Source: Saprospirales bacterium (GTDB taxonomy: Bacteria > Bacteroidota > Bacteroidia > Chitinophagales > Saprospiraceae). Taken from it: a DNA stretch of 64,000 bases. The DNA lies in NCBI GenBank assembly GCA_016703765.1, contig JADJBL010000006.1, forward strand, positions 1-64,000, read 5' to 3'. Shown piece by piece: positions 26,789 through 35,717 of this stretch. Under the pieces are notes generated by a model. It was not told the DNA's origin. It saw only the letters and a program-made list of their open reading frames with translations, and did not search any database. How positions within the stretch are numbered: position 1 is the first letter of the stretch; each line of letters begins with the position of its first letter. The position numbers were made by a program, and so were the translations under genes.

Positions 26789-28297
26789 TCAAATATACGG
26801 AATTTTATACTTAAAAAGCTCCTCCGCAATATTCCGGTCGTTCGACAAGCGCGGCACCTTGTTCTGGCCGCCCAGTTTCCCCTGGCTTTTCATGAAATTC
26901 CGGAATGCGTCGCGCTGTAAAGGCGTGATCTTTGCCTGGCGAAGGATCTTTCCTTCGATGAGGTCCTGATAATAGATGTTTTGTTCCATCATGGCCTGAT
27001 CCAGGGCCTTCTCCAGCGCGCCCAGATCTTCGGGCGGATGCTCGAACTCGATGAGCCATTCATGGTAGGGGAGCCCGCCCTCCGGAGGCCGCACCTGCGG
27101 CGCCACGGTAAACTCCACCACCTTGACCTCCGTGCCTGCGATGGCCTGGCCGAAAGCCTCCTCCACCTCCTTGCCGATGACGTGCTCGCCGAATGCGGAA
27201 ATGAAATGCTTGACCCTGCCCGTCACCACGATGCGGTAGGGATTTTTGGAGACAAAGCGGACCGTGTCGCCGATATCATAGGCCCAAAGGCCGGCGTTGG
27301 AGCTCAGGATCAGGGCGTAATTGACGCCGGTTTCCACCTCTGCAAGGGACAATCGGCGGGGGTTTTCCCGGTCGATCTCCTCGGCGGGCACGAATTCGAA
27401 GAAGATCCCGGAATGGACGTTGAGCAGGAGCCCCGGTTCGCTCTGGCTGTCCTGAAAAGCCAGAAAACCTTCGGAGGCCGGATAGGTTTCGACGCTGTCC
27501 ATCCTTTTGCCCACCAGTTCTTCGAGGCTGGCGCGGTAGGGCTCGAAATTGACCCCGCCGTACACGAAAACCGAGAAATTGGGAAACAGGTCCTTGATGT
27601 ATTTTTTGCCCGAGCGCTCCAACAGCCGCTCGTAGTACATCTGCACCCAGGGGGGAATGCCGCTGATGAGCCTCATGTCCTGGTCCAGGGTTTCCCGGAC
27701 GATCTCCCCGACCTTTTGTTCCCAGTCTTCGATGCAGTTGGTCCGGTAACTGGGCAGTTGGTTGCCTTTGACCCAGGCCGGCACGAGGTGGTTGGCGATG
27801 CCTGACAAGCGTCCGGTCAGGATTCCGCCGGTGGTGTCGAGTACCGGGCTTCCGGACAGGAAGATCATTTTTCCGTCCATCCATTGCCCATTGCCCGTTT
27901 GGGCCAAATAGTTAAAAAGGGCGTTGCGGGCCGTGCCGAAATGGTTGGGCAGGCTTTCTCGGGTAATGGGGATGTACTTCACCCCGGAAGTGGTGCCGGA
28001 AGTTTTGGCGAAATAAACCGGACGGCCTTTCCACAACACATCGTGTTCGCCGGCGATGATGCGCTCGACATAAGGCCGGAATCCTTCGTAGTCGCGTATG
28101 GGGACTTGTTGGCGGAAAGCGTCGTAGGAGCTGTCGGGCTTCAGGCGGTATTCTTTTCCGAAAGCAGTGCCGGCCGCTACCTGCATCAGGGAGCGGAAAA
28201 CCTGCCGCTGGGCGCCCAGCGCCTCGGCCGACCAGCGCCTGATGCCGCGGGCAACCGATTTGGCGAAGGGACGGATGAGAGCGGATTTCCAAGCCAT
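26789..28297 (-). CDS. GH3 auxin-responsive promoter family protein (acyl-adenylate-forming fold)
   Basis: A 502-residue protein of the GH3 family, which in plants conjugates amino acids to jasmonate or auxin by an ANL-type adenylation mechanism. Motifs include YFAKTSGTTSGVKYIPIT (ATP-binding P-loop equivalent), VYGGVNFEPY, TYPASEGFLAFQ and YDIGDTVRFV. The bacterial substrate is unknown. It is cytosolic and of standard length (about 500). It is followed by THX and preceded by a TTTAGG-type inverted repeat. Confidence 0.88.
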   Translation of the reverse strand: MAWKSALIRPFAKSVARGIRRWSAEALGAQRQVFRSLMQVAAGTAFGKEYRLKPDSSYDAFRQQVPIRDYEGFRPYVERIIAGEHDVLWKGRPVYFAKTSGTTSGVKYIPITRESLPNHFGTARNALFNYLAQTGNGQWMDGKMIFLSGSPVLDTTGGILTGRLSGIANHLVPAWVKGNQLPSYRTNCIEDWEQKVGEIVRETLDQDMRLISGIPPWVQMYYERLLERSGKKYIKDLFPNFSVFVYGGVNFEPYRASLEELVGKRMDSVETYPASEGFLAFQDSQSEPGLLLNVHSGIFFEFVPAEEIDRENPRRLSLAEVETGVNYALILSSNAGLWAYDIGDTVRFVSKNPYRIVVTGRVKHFISAFGEHVIGKEVEEAFGQAIAGTEVKVVEFTVAPQVRPPEGGLPYHEWLIEFEHPPEDLGALEKALDQAMMEQNIYYQDLIEGKILRQAKITPLQRDAFRNFMKSQGKLGGQNKVPRLSNDRNIAEELFKYKIPYI

Positions 28298-28300
28298 ATT

Positions 28301-28385
28301 TTTAGTTTAGGAGGTTTAGGGAGTTTAGTTGGTTTAGTATTTGGAAGAAACTAAACCTCCCTAAACTCTCTAAACCTTCTAAACT
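28301..28385. repeat. TTTAGGAGG-type intergenic inverted repeat
   Basis: The left arm is a chain of units like GTTTAGGAGGTTTAGGGAG, the right arm is its complement (AACTAAACCTCCCTAAACTC), with a short centre TATTTGGAAGAA. The same family occurs at 47735 and 53681. It lies between two minus-strand genes. Confidence 0.85.
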
Positions 28386-28403
28386 GAAGATGATTTCTCG
28401 AAA

Positions 28404-29105
28404 TTATAAATCCCCCAGTAAAGGCCGAATGATAATATCCTCCACCACTGCCGAAGGGCTCAGCGACCAGGCGCTCCAGACGCTCAGGGCGATATCCCGG
28501 GCCTCCATGAGCCTGCTCGGATGAAACCCCGCCTCCGCCCAGGAATCCGTCCAGGTGGCGCCGGGGATGATGGAACTGACTCTTATGCCTTTTGTTTTGA
28601 GCTCTTCGCGCAGATTCTTGGAAAACCCTTGCAGGGCAAATTTTGAAATGCCGTAGGATCCGCCGTTCGGGTAGGCATGCAGGCTGGCGATGGAGCACAT
28701 GTTGAAAATATGGCCGCGGCCTTTTTGCAGCATGGAAGGCAGCAAGGCCCGGGTAAGCCGGTAGGCGCTGTATAGGTTGATCTCCATCATTTGTTCGAGC
28801 TGCCCATCCGGCTCTTCGTGCACCGCGCCGGGGATGAAGATGCCCGCATTATTGACCAGCACATCCACCGAGCCCCATTCGGACAGCACCGCGTTGGCGA
28901 AGGCCTGGGTGTCGTCCTTCCTGCTCAGGTCGGCCCGCAGGGCCAGTAGCCTGCATGCGGGGAATTGGCGGGCATATTGCTCCTCCATCTCCAACAGCAC
29001 TTTTTCGTCTCTTGCACAAACCGCCACGTCGAAGCCCTGGGAGGCAAACTCATCTGCGACGGCCCTGCCGATCCCTTTGCTAGCCCCGGAAACAACGATG
29101 TTCAT
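28404..29105 (-). CDS. Short-chain dehydrogenase/reductase
   Basis: A 233-residue Rossmann-fold oxidoreductase from ATG 29105. The glycine motif is GASKGIGRAVADEFASQGF, the NNAG motif is VLVNNAGIFIPG, and the catalytic Ser-Tyr-Lys set lies in FNMCSIASLHAY and GGSYGISKFAL (YxxxK). The missing D after the first strand leaves cofactor preference open; VCARDEK with an Arg suggests NADPH. Its substrate is not known. It follows the Bacteroidota pattern of SDRs acting near lipid or polyol metabolism, without specific evidence. Confidence 0.9.
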   Translation of the reverse strand: MNIVVSGASKGIGRAVADEFASQGFDVAVCARDEKVLLEMEEQYARQFPACRLLALRADLSRKDDTQAFANAVLSEWGSVDVLVNNAGIFIPGAVHEEPDGQLEQMMEINLYSAYRLTRALLPSMLQKGRGHIFNMCSIASLHAYPNGGSYGISKFALQGFSKNLREELKTKGIRVSSIIPGATWTDSWAEAGFHPSRLMEARDIALSVWSAWSLSPSAVVEDIIIRPLLGDL

Positions 29106-29189
29106 AATAATCTGTTTTACTATCTGCAAAGGTACGGTTTGCCCTTCCTAGGCATTGGTTTTTGTCAATTAATTATTCATTTTTGTGGC

Positions 29190-29633
29190 ATGACGCCAGA
29201 CCTGAATACGAAGACGGGAAGGGTAATCTTGAAAGTCCGCCTGATTCTGTACAACAAGGGCAAGATCCTCTTGTTGAAGCAGACAAAGGAGAACGGGGGA
29301 AACTATACCCTGGTGGGCGGAACGGTGGAATCCATGGAATACGCCCGGGAGTCCCTGATTCGGGAGAGCCTCGAAGAGGCGGGTATTATCCTGCGCCCCA
29401 AGGACCTTCAATTAGTGCATGTACTGCACAAGAAAACGACCCTTAGCCAGCGAATTACGCTATATTTCAAGGCCACCCGCTGGGAGGGCGCCCTCCAGAC
29501 CCGCGAACCGGAGAAGTTCAAGGTCGTGGAATGGTTTTCGCTCGACAAGCTCCCCAAAAACCTCACCGCTACCGTGGCGCACGTCATGAAGGAATACCGC
29601 AAGGGAGTTATTTATTCGGAGTATAGGAAGTGA
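29190..29633 (+). CDS. Nudix hydrolase
   Basis: A 147-residue protein from ATG 29190 with a full Nudix box: GGTVESMEYARESLIRESLE followed by EAGI, matching GX5EX7REUXEEXGU. Nudix enzymes hydrolyse nucleoside diphosphates linked to other groups. The N-terminal strand VRLILYNKGKILLLKQ is typical. Substrate cannot be told. It is divergent from the SDR gene, with a gap of 84 bp. A low-complexity inverted repeat and a terminator follow the stop. Confidence 0.9.
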   Translation: MTPDLNTKTGRVILKVRLILYNKGKILLLKQTKENGGNYTLVGGTVESMEYARESLIRESLEEAGIILRPKDLQLVHVLHKKTTLSQRITLYFKATRWEGALQTREPEKFKVVEWFSLDKLPKNLTATVAHVMKEYRKGVIYSEYRK

Positions 29634-29722
29634 GTTGAAAGTTTAAAGTTGAAAAGTTTAAACTTCACTTTTTGACTTCGTCAAAAAGCCCTATTTCAAC
29701 TCTTCAACTCTTCTTTCAACTC
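29632..29722. repeat. GTTGAAAGTT-type intergenic inverted repeat
   Basis: Arms built from units such as GTTGAAAAGTTTAAAGT and their complement (TCAACTCTTCAACTC), with an inner CTTTTTGAC/GTCAAAAAG hairpin. The stop of the Nudix gene (TGA, 29631-29633) touches the left end. A fragment of the same repeat family occurs at 45683-45711. Confidence 0.75.
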
Positions 29723-29723
29723 A

Positions 29724-29757
29724 AAAAAGCCCCCACCGGTAAGGAAGGGGCTTTTTT
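29724..29757. terminator. Bidirectional terminator
   Basis: AAAAAAGCCCC pairs with GGGGCTTTTTT across a 12-base centre (CCACCGGTAAGG region). It separates the Nudix gene from the convergent gene at 29791. Confidence 0.9.
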
Positions 29758-29790
29758 GATGTATGAATACAGAAAAAGGTAATCAGCGGA

Positions 29791-30240
29791 TTAGTTGGTT
29801 CCGGAAGTGCTTTTGATGAGCTTGACGGAGGTAGAGGAAGTTTTGGAGCTGCTTTCTTTGGTGCAGCAAGCACCGGTACCATTGGCGCAGCAAGCTGCGG
29901 TCTTTCCTTCCTTGTGGCAATCGGCCTTCATTTCGGGGGCCTGATTTACGAAGCGCTTGGTTTCGGAAGAAAATTCAACGGGAACGTAGTTGGCATGGCC
30001 GGTAGAGGCATCCACTTCGCGGCGGACGAAAGAAACTTTGCCCGTGGTATTGTCGACGCGTTGTTCGATAGAGTCATCCAGGGAAGCTGCCTTGAAAGCT
30101 TCGGAGTTGGAAGTAGAGGAGGAGCAGGAAACATCCGACTTGACGCCGGCGGTTTTACCTGCCTTGGCGCAGCAGCTTTGACCCTGAGCGGCGAAAGAAA
30201 CGAAGCCCAGCAAAGCGAAAGCAAGAAGAAATCTTTTCAT
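29791..30240 (-). CDS. Small cysteine-rich exported protein
   Basis: A 149-residue protein from ATG 30240, chosen because it opens a signal peptide (MKRFLLAFALLGFVSFAAQG). The mature part has paired cysteines: SCCAKAGK at the start, SCSSS, DCHKEGK, ACCANGTGACCTKESS near the end. A middle region (RVDNTTGKVSFVRREVDAST) looks globular and the tail is serine/threonine-rich. Cysteine pairs could bind a metal or form disulfides; neither is shown. It is flanked by convergent terminators. I do not recognise a named family. Confidence 0.8.
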   Translation of the reverse strand: MKRFLLAFALLGFVSFAAQGQSCCAKAGKTAGVKSDVSCSSSTSNSEAFKAASLDDSIEQRVDNTTGKVSFVRREVDASTGHANYVPVEFSSETKRFVNQAPEMKADCHKEGKTAACCANGTGACCTKESSSKTSSTSVKLIKSTSGTN

Positions 30241-30444
30241 GGGTAATGATTTTGAAGTTTTCAATAGACAACAGTGGCCAAAAATAGCACCTGTATCCCG
30301 TATTGACAAACCTTTAACGGTTTTTAGGAAATTCTTAACGATTGAGGAAGGGGAGGCCACTTTTGCGCTAACGGGGCATATATTCGAGGATGCGGGAAAA
30401 GTTTCTGAATTTTGGCTAAATTTCGGGCAAATAACTCCGAATCT

Positions 30445-30945
30445 ATGTCTCTACGAACCCTGTTTTGGCCGTTTATGGCGCTTTTGCTCTTTTCCGCCTG
30501 CCTTCCGGTAAAGTATGGCCTCGACGAACTTCCCGACCAACAGCTCCGCTTCGGGTCCGGGGGAGGAATTGCCGGCTCTTTCCAGGAATACCTGCTTCTG
30601 GCCAACGGCCAGATTTTCCTCTTCGAATTGGGTTTCGGCAAATCGGATACCTTTGAACTTCAAGCCCTCTCCAAATCGGATGCCAGGATACTTTACAAGG
30701 AGATGGACAGCCTGCGGCTCCACAAGTACGACTTCAACTATCCGGGAAACATGAGCTATTTTATCCGCCAGGCCGACGAAATGACCGAGCATACCGTGCA
30801 ATGGGGCAACCCCAGGTGGGAAGTGCGCCCCGACGTAGCGGAGTTTTTCACCCAGCTAAACGCCATAGTGGATAACCGGAAGGTGATCTTCGACGTAAAA
30901 AAAGATAAAGAAGAACTCAAGGACAAGGAACCTACGTTTTGGTGA
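30445..30945 (+). CDS. Putative lipoprotein of unknown function
   Basis: A 166-residue protein from ATG 30445 with a lipoprotein signal (FMALLLFSACLPV, lipobox FSAC, cysteine near residue 19). The mature part has alternating strands (LANGQIFLFELGFGKSDTF) and a helix-rich C-terminus ending KKDKEELKDKEPTFW. No known domain is recognised. Its TGA stop overlaps the GTG start of the glycosyltransferase (GTGA), which implies translational coupling and a shared role in the envelope. Confidence 0.75.
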   Translation: MSLRTLFWPFMALLLFSACLPVKYGLDELPDQQLRFGSGGGIAGSFQEYLLLANGQIFLFELGFGKSDTFELQALSKSDARILYKEMDSLRLHKYDFNYPGNMSYFIRQADEMTEHTVQWGNPRWEVRPDVAEFFTQLNAIVDNRKVIFDVKKDKEELKDKEPTFW

Positions 30946-31949
30946 TCCGCAAAGTACTCGTCATCCGGTTTTCCTCGATAGGAGATATGGTCCTGACCTC
31001 TCCCGTCCTGCGCTGCCTCAAGCGGCAATGGGGCGTGGAACTCCATTACCTGACCAAATCCGCCTTCCGGTCCGTGATGGAAGCCAACCCCTACGTCGAC
31101 CAATTGCATACGATCGACAAGGATGTAAAGGAAATCATCCCCGCTCTCCGGGCGGCCCGCTTCGATCTGGTGGTCGATCTGCATCGCAACCTGCGCAGCG
31201 CAAAAGTCAGGAGGGCCCTTGCAAGGCCTTCTGTTGCCTTCCCCAAGCTGAATCTGGAAAAATGGCTGCTGGTCCGCTTCGGGCTCCAACGCCTTCCCGG
31301 TGTGCACATCGTCGACCGCTACATGAGCCCGCTCCGGAAGCTCGGGCTGGCCTACGACGGCGCCGGACTCGACTACTTTATCCCTCCCGGTGAGGAGCTG
31401 GATCCTTTTTCGATGATAGAAGCGGCGCGAAAGCCCTATATTGCCTTTGCCATCGGCGCAGCGCACGGGACCAAGCGGCTTCCCGCAGCCCAACTGGAGG
31501 CGGTTTGCAGGGGCATCGCGCAACCGGTGTTGTTGCTGGGCGGGCCGGGCGACCGGGAGACGGGAGAGCTGGTTGCCCGAAATGCCGGTGGACACGTATA
31601 TAATCTTTGTGGCGTTCTTTCCCTCCACCAATCCGCCTCCGTGATTCGGCAGGCGGAGGTGGTCATCACCCACGACACGGGCCTGATGCATATCGCGGCG
31701 GCCTTCCGCAAGCCCATCGTGTCGGTCTGGGGCAATACCGTTCCGGGTTTTGGCATGAGCCCCTTTTACCCCGACGGAATGGACCTCAATACCACCATGG
31801 AGGTGCTGGGACTAAGCTGCCGTCCCTGCTCGAAGATCGGCTACGAGCGCTGTCCCAAAGGGCATTTTCGCTGCATGACGGAGCAGGACGTGGTGGATAT
31901 TGCGCAGAAGGCGCAATATCATGGCCTCACAGGCCCGCTGGGTAGTTAA
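30942..31949 (+). CDS. Glycosyltransferase family 9 (heptosyltransferase-like)
   Basis: A 335-residue GT-B protein. The N-terminus RKVLVIRFSSIGDMVLTSPV is the GT9 signature; the C-terminal half has VITHDTGLMHIAAAFRKPIV and the SVWGNTVPGFG region that binds the nucleotide sugar. GT9 enzymes add heptose or related sugars to the inner core of lipopolysaccharide, so this probably acts on LPS at the inner membrane. GTG 30942 is preferred to the TTG one codon upstream because it forms the GTGA overlap with the preceding stop. The usual length is about 340. Confidence 0.88.
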   Translation: MIRKVLVIRFSSIGDMVLTSPVLRCLKRQWGVELHYLTKSAFRSVMEANPYVDQLHTIDKDVKEIIPALRAARFDLVVDLHRNLRSAKVRRALARPSVAFPKLNLEKWLLVRFGLQRLPGVHIVDRYMSPLRKLGLAYDGAGLDYFIPPGEELDPFSMIEAARKPYIAFAIGAAHGTKRLPAAQLEAVCRGIAQPVLLLGGPGDRETGELVARNAGGHVYNLCGVLSLHQSASVIRQAEVVITHDTGLMHIAAAFRKPIVSVWGNTVPGFGMSPFYPDGMDLNTTMEVLGLSCRPCSKIGYERCPKGHFRCMTEQDVVDIAQKAQYHGLTGPLGS

Positions 31950-32122
31950 AATTTAGAAATTGTCGAATAAGTAGTAGAATTGTCGCGTAAAGTAGAAATT
32001 AACAGGATAGATGTTTGTTCAACTTCCTTATATCCGCTAAATTGGCTCGGATTAAGGCGGAGGAGAAAGGAGTAAACCTGCCGTAAACAAAATAATCGAG
32101 AATATTTTTTAAACGCCAAACT

Positions 32123-33151
32123 ATGAAATTGGTTAGAGCTTTACTTTTTGTTGTTTTGATTTCGTGGGGTGGAGGGCTGATGGGACAGGATGTCCACTAC
32201 TCTCTTTTCAACATGTCTCCCCTGACCCTCAATCCCGCTACGACGGGAGCGTTTGAAGGGACCTTGCGGATAGGCGGTATTTTCCGCGACCAATGGTACA
32301 GTATCATTCCCCGGGAGTTTACGACTCCGTCCATCTATCTGGATGCCCCGGTGATCACCGGTTTCGGCAAGCGCGACTGGGTGGGCGTCGGGATTTCCGT
32401 TTTCCAGGATCAGGTGGGTTCCGGCCAGCTTCGCCGTGGCAGCGCCCTGTTTTCTGCGGCCTATCACTTGGCGCTCGATAAAAAAGGGAGAAGTTACCTG
32501 ACCCTCGGCGGTCAGGGCGGTTATGTGCAACGGCGTTTCGACCAGATGTCCACCGAAATCCAGTTTGAAGACGAGCTGGAACTGGGCGGCATGCTCGGTG
32601 TTGGAAACAGTCCCGACCGCAACGGCGTCGGCATGAACACCAATTATGTGGACATCAATGCGGGGTTGATTTTCCGCCAATTGCTGGAAAATGGAGCGAG
32701 CTTCGACATTGGGGTCGCCGGTCAGCACCTGACCCGGCCCAAATACAACCTGATCACCAGCAAGCAGGAAAAACTGCCCATGCGTTTTAACGTGCACGGC
32801 CGCTTTACCTCCGACCTCGGTGAAAAATGGATGATGGCGCCGACCGCTTATTTCTCCACTATGTCGCCCTCCAGCGAGATTGCCGCGCAGGCATGGGGAG
32901 GCCGGTATTTGGGAACGGAAAAGGAAATGCTCCTGCGCTTCGGGCTCGGATACCGCTGGAAAGACGCGGCCGAATTGCTTCTGGGCTTCGACTACAAGGG
33001 TTTTCAGGCAGGCCTGAGCTATGATATCAATGTTTCGCAGCTGAACGATGCGTCCAATTTCCAGGGGGGCTTCGAAATAGCCGCCTCCTATATCCTCAAG
33101 ATCTACAAAGAACCGGTGGTACCGCCGGTGATCTTCTGCCCGAGACTCTAG
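32123..33151 (+). CDS. PorP/SprF family type IX secretion outer-membrane protein
   Basis: A 342-residue protein with a signal peptide (MKLVRALLFVVLISWGGGL, ending MGQD) and the family opening DVHYSLFNMSPLTLNPATTG followed by RIGGIFRDQWYSI. The rest alternates amphipathic strands as in a beta barrel (FDIGVAGQHLTRPKYNL, LLRFGLGYRWKDAAELLLGF). PorP/SprF proteins help deliver or anchor T9SS cargo at the outer membrane; individual paralogues usually serve a particular adhesin. It lies 61 bp before a PorE-like gene, a common pair in this phylum. Confidence 0.9.
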   Translation: MKLVRALLFVVLISWGGGLMGQDVHYSLFNMSPLTLNPATTGAFEGTLRIGGIFRDQWYSIIPREFTTPSIYLDAPVITGFGKRDWVGVGISVFQDQVGSGQLRRGSALFSAAYHLALDKKGRSYLTLGGQGGYVQRRFDQMSTEIQFEDELELGGMLGVGNSPDRNGVGMNTNYVDINAGLIFRQLLENGASFDIGVAGQHLTRPKYNLITSKQEKLPMRFNVHGRFTSDLGEKWMMAPTAYFSTMSPSSEIAAQAWGGRYLGTEKEMLLRFGLGYRWKDAAELLLGFDYKGFQAGLSYDINVSQLNDASNFQGGFEIAASYILKIYKEPVVPPVIFCPRL

Positions 33152-33212
33152 TCGCGAGGCTCTTGTTCGTTTGCCAAACCTTTTTGACAAAATTCAATTC
33201 ACCAATAATTAT

Positions 33213-35348
33213 ATGAGAAGGCTCCTTTTGTTTACCGTTTTGGCCATGCTGGCAGGGAATTTGGATGCCCAGCCCCTCAACAGGGCTACCTATTCCACCA
33301 TGATCAAAATTGCCGATCAGAAACTGGCGGAAGAAGATTATTACAATGCCCTCGACTGGTATGAGCAGGCCTACGAGGAAGTGCAGGATGTAGATGTGGC
33401 CATGAAGATCGCCAGGCTGTATTATTTCCTCCGCGATTATGTCAAGGCCGAACGCTCCTATACCCGGGCTTTCCGCAAGGACCGCAAAGAGGTATATTTC
33501 GAAGAGCGCCTGACCTTTGCCCAATGCCTGAAAATGAACGGCAAATACGACGAGGCGATCAAAGAGTTTGAAAGTTACATCGGCAAGAGTACCGACGAAG
33601 CCAAGAAAGAGCAGGCGCAGATCGAACTCGAAGGCGCCAAATTCGCGCGGATTGCGCCCGACGCCAAGAATATGACCGTCTCCAATGCCGGCCAGAACGT
33701 CAACTCCTCCTACTCCGAATACTCCGCCGTGCTGGCGCCGGGAGGGCAGAAGATGTATTACTCCAGCTTTAACTCGGAGGAGATCATCGTGGTCGATAAA
33801 AACAACACGGATTATTTCGCCAAGATATTTACTGCCGACCGGACTGCGGAAGGCTGGAGCAAGGGCGTCGCGCTGGATGAAAAGATCAACCGGCCCGACT
33901 ACCACAACAGCAACGTGACCCTTTCTCCCGACGGAAAAAGGATGTTCTTCACCCGCCAATTGCTGAGCGGCAACGTGGTTTCGGAGAGCAAGATATATAT
34001 GAGCGAGTTTAAATCCGGCGGATGGACCCCCGCCAACGAGGTGGAAGGCGTAAACGGCGCCTATATCGCAAACCACCCCGCCGTCGGCGAGCTTTTCGGA
34101 AGCGAGGTGCTGTTCTTTACCTCCGACATGGAAGGCGGCCAGGGCGGTATGGACATTTATTACTCCTCTTACAAGGGTGGAAAATACGGCCAACCTCTTC
34201 CCCTCAGCCCGAAGATCAATACCACAGGCGACGAATACACGCCCTATTACCGCGACGGGATCCTGTACTTCAGTTCCACCGGCCACCCCGGCCTGGGAGG
34301 CTTCGATATCTTTTCCTCCGAATGGAACGGCGCCGTCTGGAGCGAGCCCGTCAATATGGGCAAAGGCTACAATTCGAGCGTGGACGACCTGTACTTCATG
34401 CTGGACGAGTCCGGCTATTCGGGTTTCCTGCTCTCCAACCGGCCCGGTACCCGCTGGCTGAAAAGCAAGGGCAAAACCTGCTGCGACGATATATATAACG
34501 TCAGCCTCAAGATCATCCTGGCCGACCTGCGCACCACCGTGTTCGACCAGGAAACCGAAGAAGCCCTTAGCGGAGCTACCGTTCAGCTGATCGACCTGAC
34601 GGAAGAAGAACAGGCGGGTTCGGTGATCGACACCAAAACCAACGGAAACGGAAACCTCTTCGATTTTCCGCTCGAACTCGATAAATTTTACCGCCTCATC
34701 GCCACCCGGACGGATTACTATTCCGATACCCTGGAGTTCAATACCATGGGCCTGCTCGATTCCAAGACTTTTGAAATACCGGTCAAGCTGAAGCCCACGC
34801 CGGTGTATATCACCATTTCCAAGGAAGAGCCCATCGAGCTGGAAAATATTTATTACGCCTTCGACGACGACAAGATCCTCCCGGCCGCCGAGCCCGACCT
34901 GAATTTCGTGTTGGAGATCATGAACGAATACCCGGACATGGTGATCGAATTGTCTTCCCACACCGACTCCCGCGGTAACGACGCGTACAACCGCGATCTG
35001 TCCCAGCGCCGCGCCGAATCGGCCCGCAACTGGCTCCTGGCGCGCGGTGTGGAGCGCAAACGCATCCAGGCCGTTGGGTATGGCGAAACCGTACCTAAAA
35101 CCGTCACTGCCAACATTACCCAGGAATACCCCTTCCTCAAGGCAGGAGATGTGCTGATCGAATCCTTCATCGAGGCCCTGGCCACCGAGGAAGAGAAAGA
35201 GGGTGCGCACCAGGTTAACCGCCGCACGGAGTTCAAGATCGTATCGGGGCCCACGAGCATCAAGATCGAGGAGACCCGCCTGATCCGCAAGGGCGCCCGC
35301 GAAGTCCGGGATGAAACGGAAGAAAAAAAAAATGACACCCCCCATTGA
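33213..35348 (+). CDS. PorE-like OmpA-family protein with TPR and PD40 repeats
   Basis: A 711-residue protein from ATG 33213 (signal peptide MRRLLLFTVLAMLAGNLDAQ). It has N-terminal TPR-like helices (YYNALDWYEQAYEEV, AIKEFESYIGKS), WD40/PD40 beta-propeller repeats (YSEYSAVLAPGGQKMYYSSF, VTLSPDGKRMFFTRQLLSG, EYTPYYRDGILYFSSTGHPG), a short carboxypeptidase-regulatory-like domain (about 450-540) and a C-terminal OmpA domain (IELSSHTDSRGNDAYNRDLS, RRAESARNWLLARGV, RRTEFKI) that would bind peptidoglycan. This order is that of PorE, which links T9SS to the cell wall. It is cotranscribed with the PorP/SprF gene and overlaps the next gene. Confidence 0.88.
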   Translation: MRRLLLFTVLAMLAGNLDAQPLNRATYSTMIKIADQKLAEEDYYNALDWYEQAYEEVQDVDVAMKIARLYYFLRDYVKAERSYTRAFRKDRKEVYFEERLTFAQCLKMNGKYDEAIKEFESYIGKSTDEAKKEQAQIELEGAKFARIAPDAKNMTVSNAGQNVNSSYSEYSAVLAPGGQKMYYSSFNSEEIIVVDKNNTDYFAKIFTADRTAEGWSKGVALDEKINRPDYHNSNVTLSPDGKRMFFTRQLLSGNVVSESKIYMSEFKSGGWTPANEVEGVNGAYIANHPAVGELFGSEVLFFTSDMEGGQGGMDIYYSSYKGGKYGQPLPLSPKINTTGDEYTPYYRDGILYFSSTGHPGLGGFDIFSSEWNGAVWSEPVNMGKGYNSSVDDLYFMLDESGYSGFLLSNRPGTRWLKSKGKTCCDDIYNVSLKIILADLRTTVFDQETEEALSGATVQLIDLTEEEQAGSVIDTKTNGNGNLFDFPLELDKFYRLIATRTDYYSDTLEFNTMGLLDSKTFEIPVKLKPTPVYITISKEEPIELENIYYAFDDDKILPAAEPDLNFVLEIMNEYPDMVIELSSHTDSRGNDAYNRDLSQRRAESARNWLLARGVERKRIQAVGYGETVPKTVTANITQEYPFLKAGDVLIESFIEALATEEEKEGAHQVNRRTEFKIVSGPTSIKIEETRLIRKGAREVRDETEEKKNDTPH

Positions 35349-35715
35349 CCGGAAGTCCTCCCTCTACGGCAGGGAGGACCTCCGTCAAGTTCCGGTCATG
35401 ACCTTCCCGCAGCGCTCCGTCGATTTCGGGAAGGTGAAAAAAGGGGATAAGCGCGAGTATACCTACACCTTTACCAATCTCGGCGACACGCCACTGGAAG
35501 TGGACCTCATCTCTGCCTGCGACTGCACCACGGTTGAATTCGATTACAGGCCTTACAAACCAGGGGAGTCGGGCAGGATCAAGATCATCTTCGACAGCGC
35601 TGAAAAGGACGAGGCCGAGACCATCGACATCGACATCCTGATGAAGAATACCCTGCCCGGGACCGACATCCCGATCATCGAAAGGGTGGAGTATAAATTC
35701 GATATCGTTAAATAA
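35311..35715 (+). CDS. DUF1573 family protein
   Basis: A 134-residue protein of the DUF1573 family: SVDFGKVKKGDKREYTYTFT, a NLGDTPLEV strand, SACDCTTVEFD with the typical paired cysteines, and KPGESGRIKIIFDSA. DUF1573 proteins are Ig-like and usually exported. No signal peptide is seen from either candidate start (ATG 35311 or ATG 35332), which is unusual. The gene overlaps the last 38 bp of the PorE-like gene, so it belongs to that operon. Its function is unknown. Confidence 0.8.
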   Translation: MKRKKKKMTPPIDRKSSLYGREDLRQVPVMTFPQRSVDFGKVKKGDKREYTYTFTNLGDTPLEVDLISACDCTTVEFDYRPYKPGESGRIKIIFDSAEKDEAETIDIDILMKNTLPGTDIPIIERVEYKFDIVK

Positions 35716-35717
35716 CT

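Noticed and set aside
33096..35345. 749-codon minus-strand frame opposite the PorE-like gene
   Set aside because: Shadow frame; the plus strand carries PD40 and OmpA motifs.
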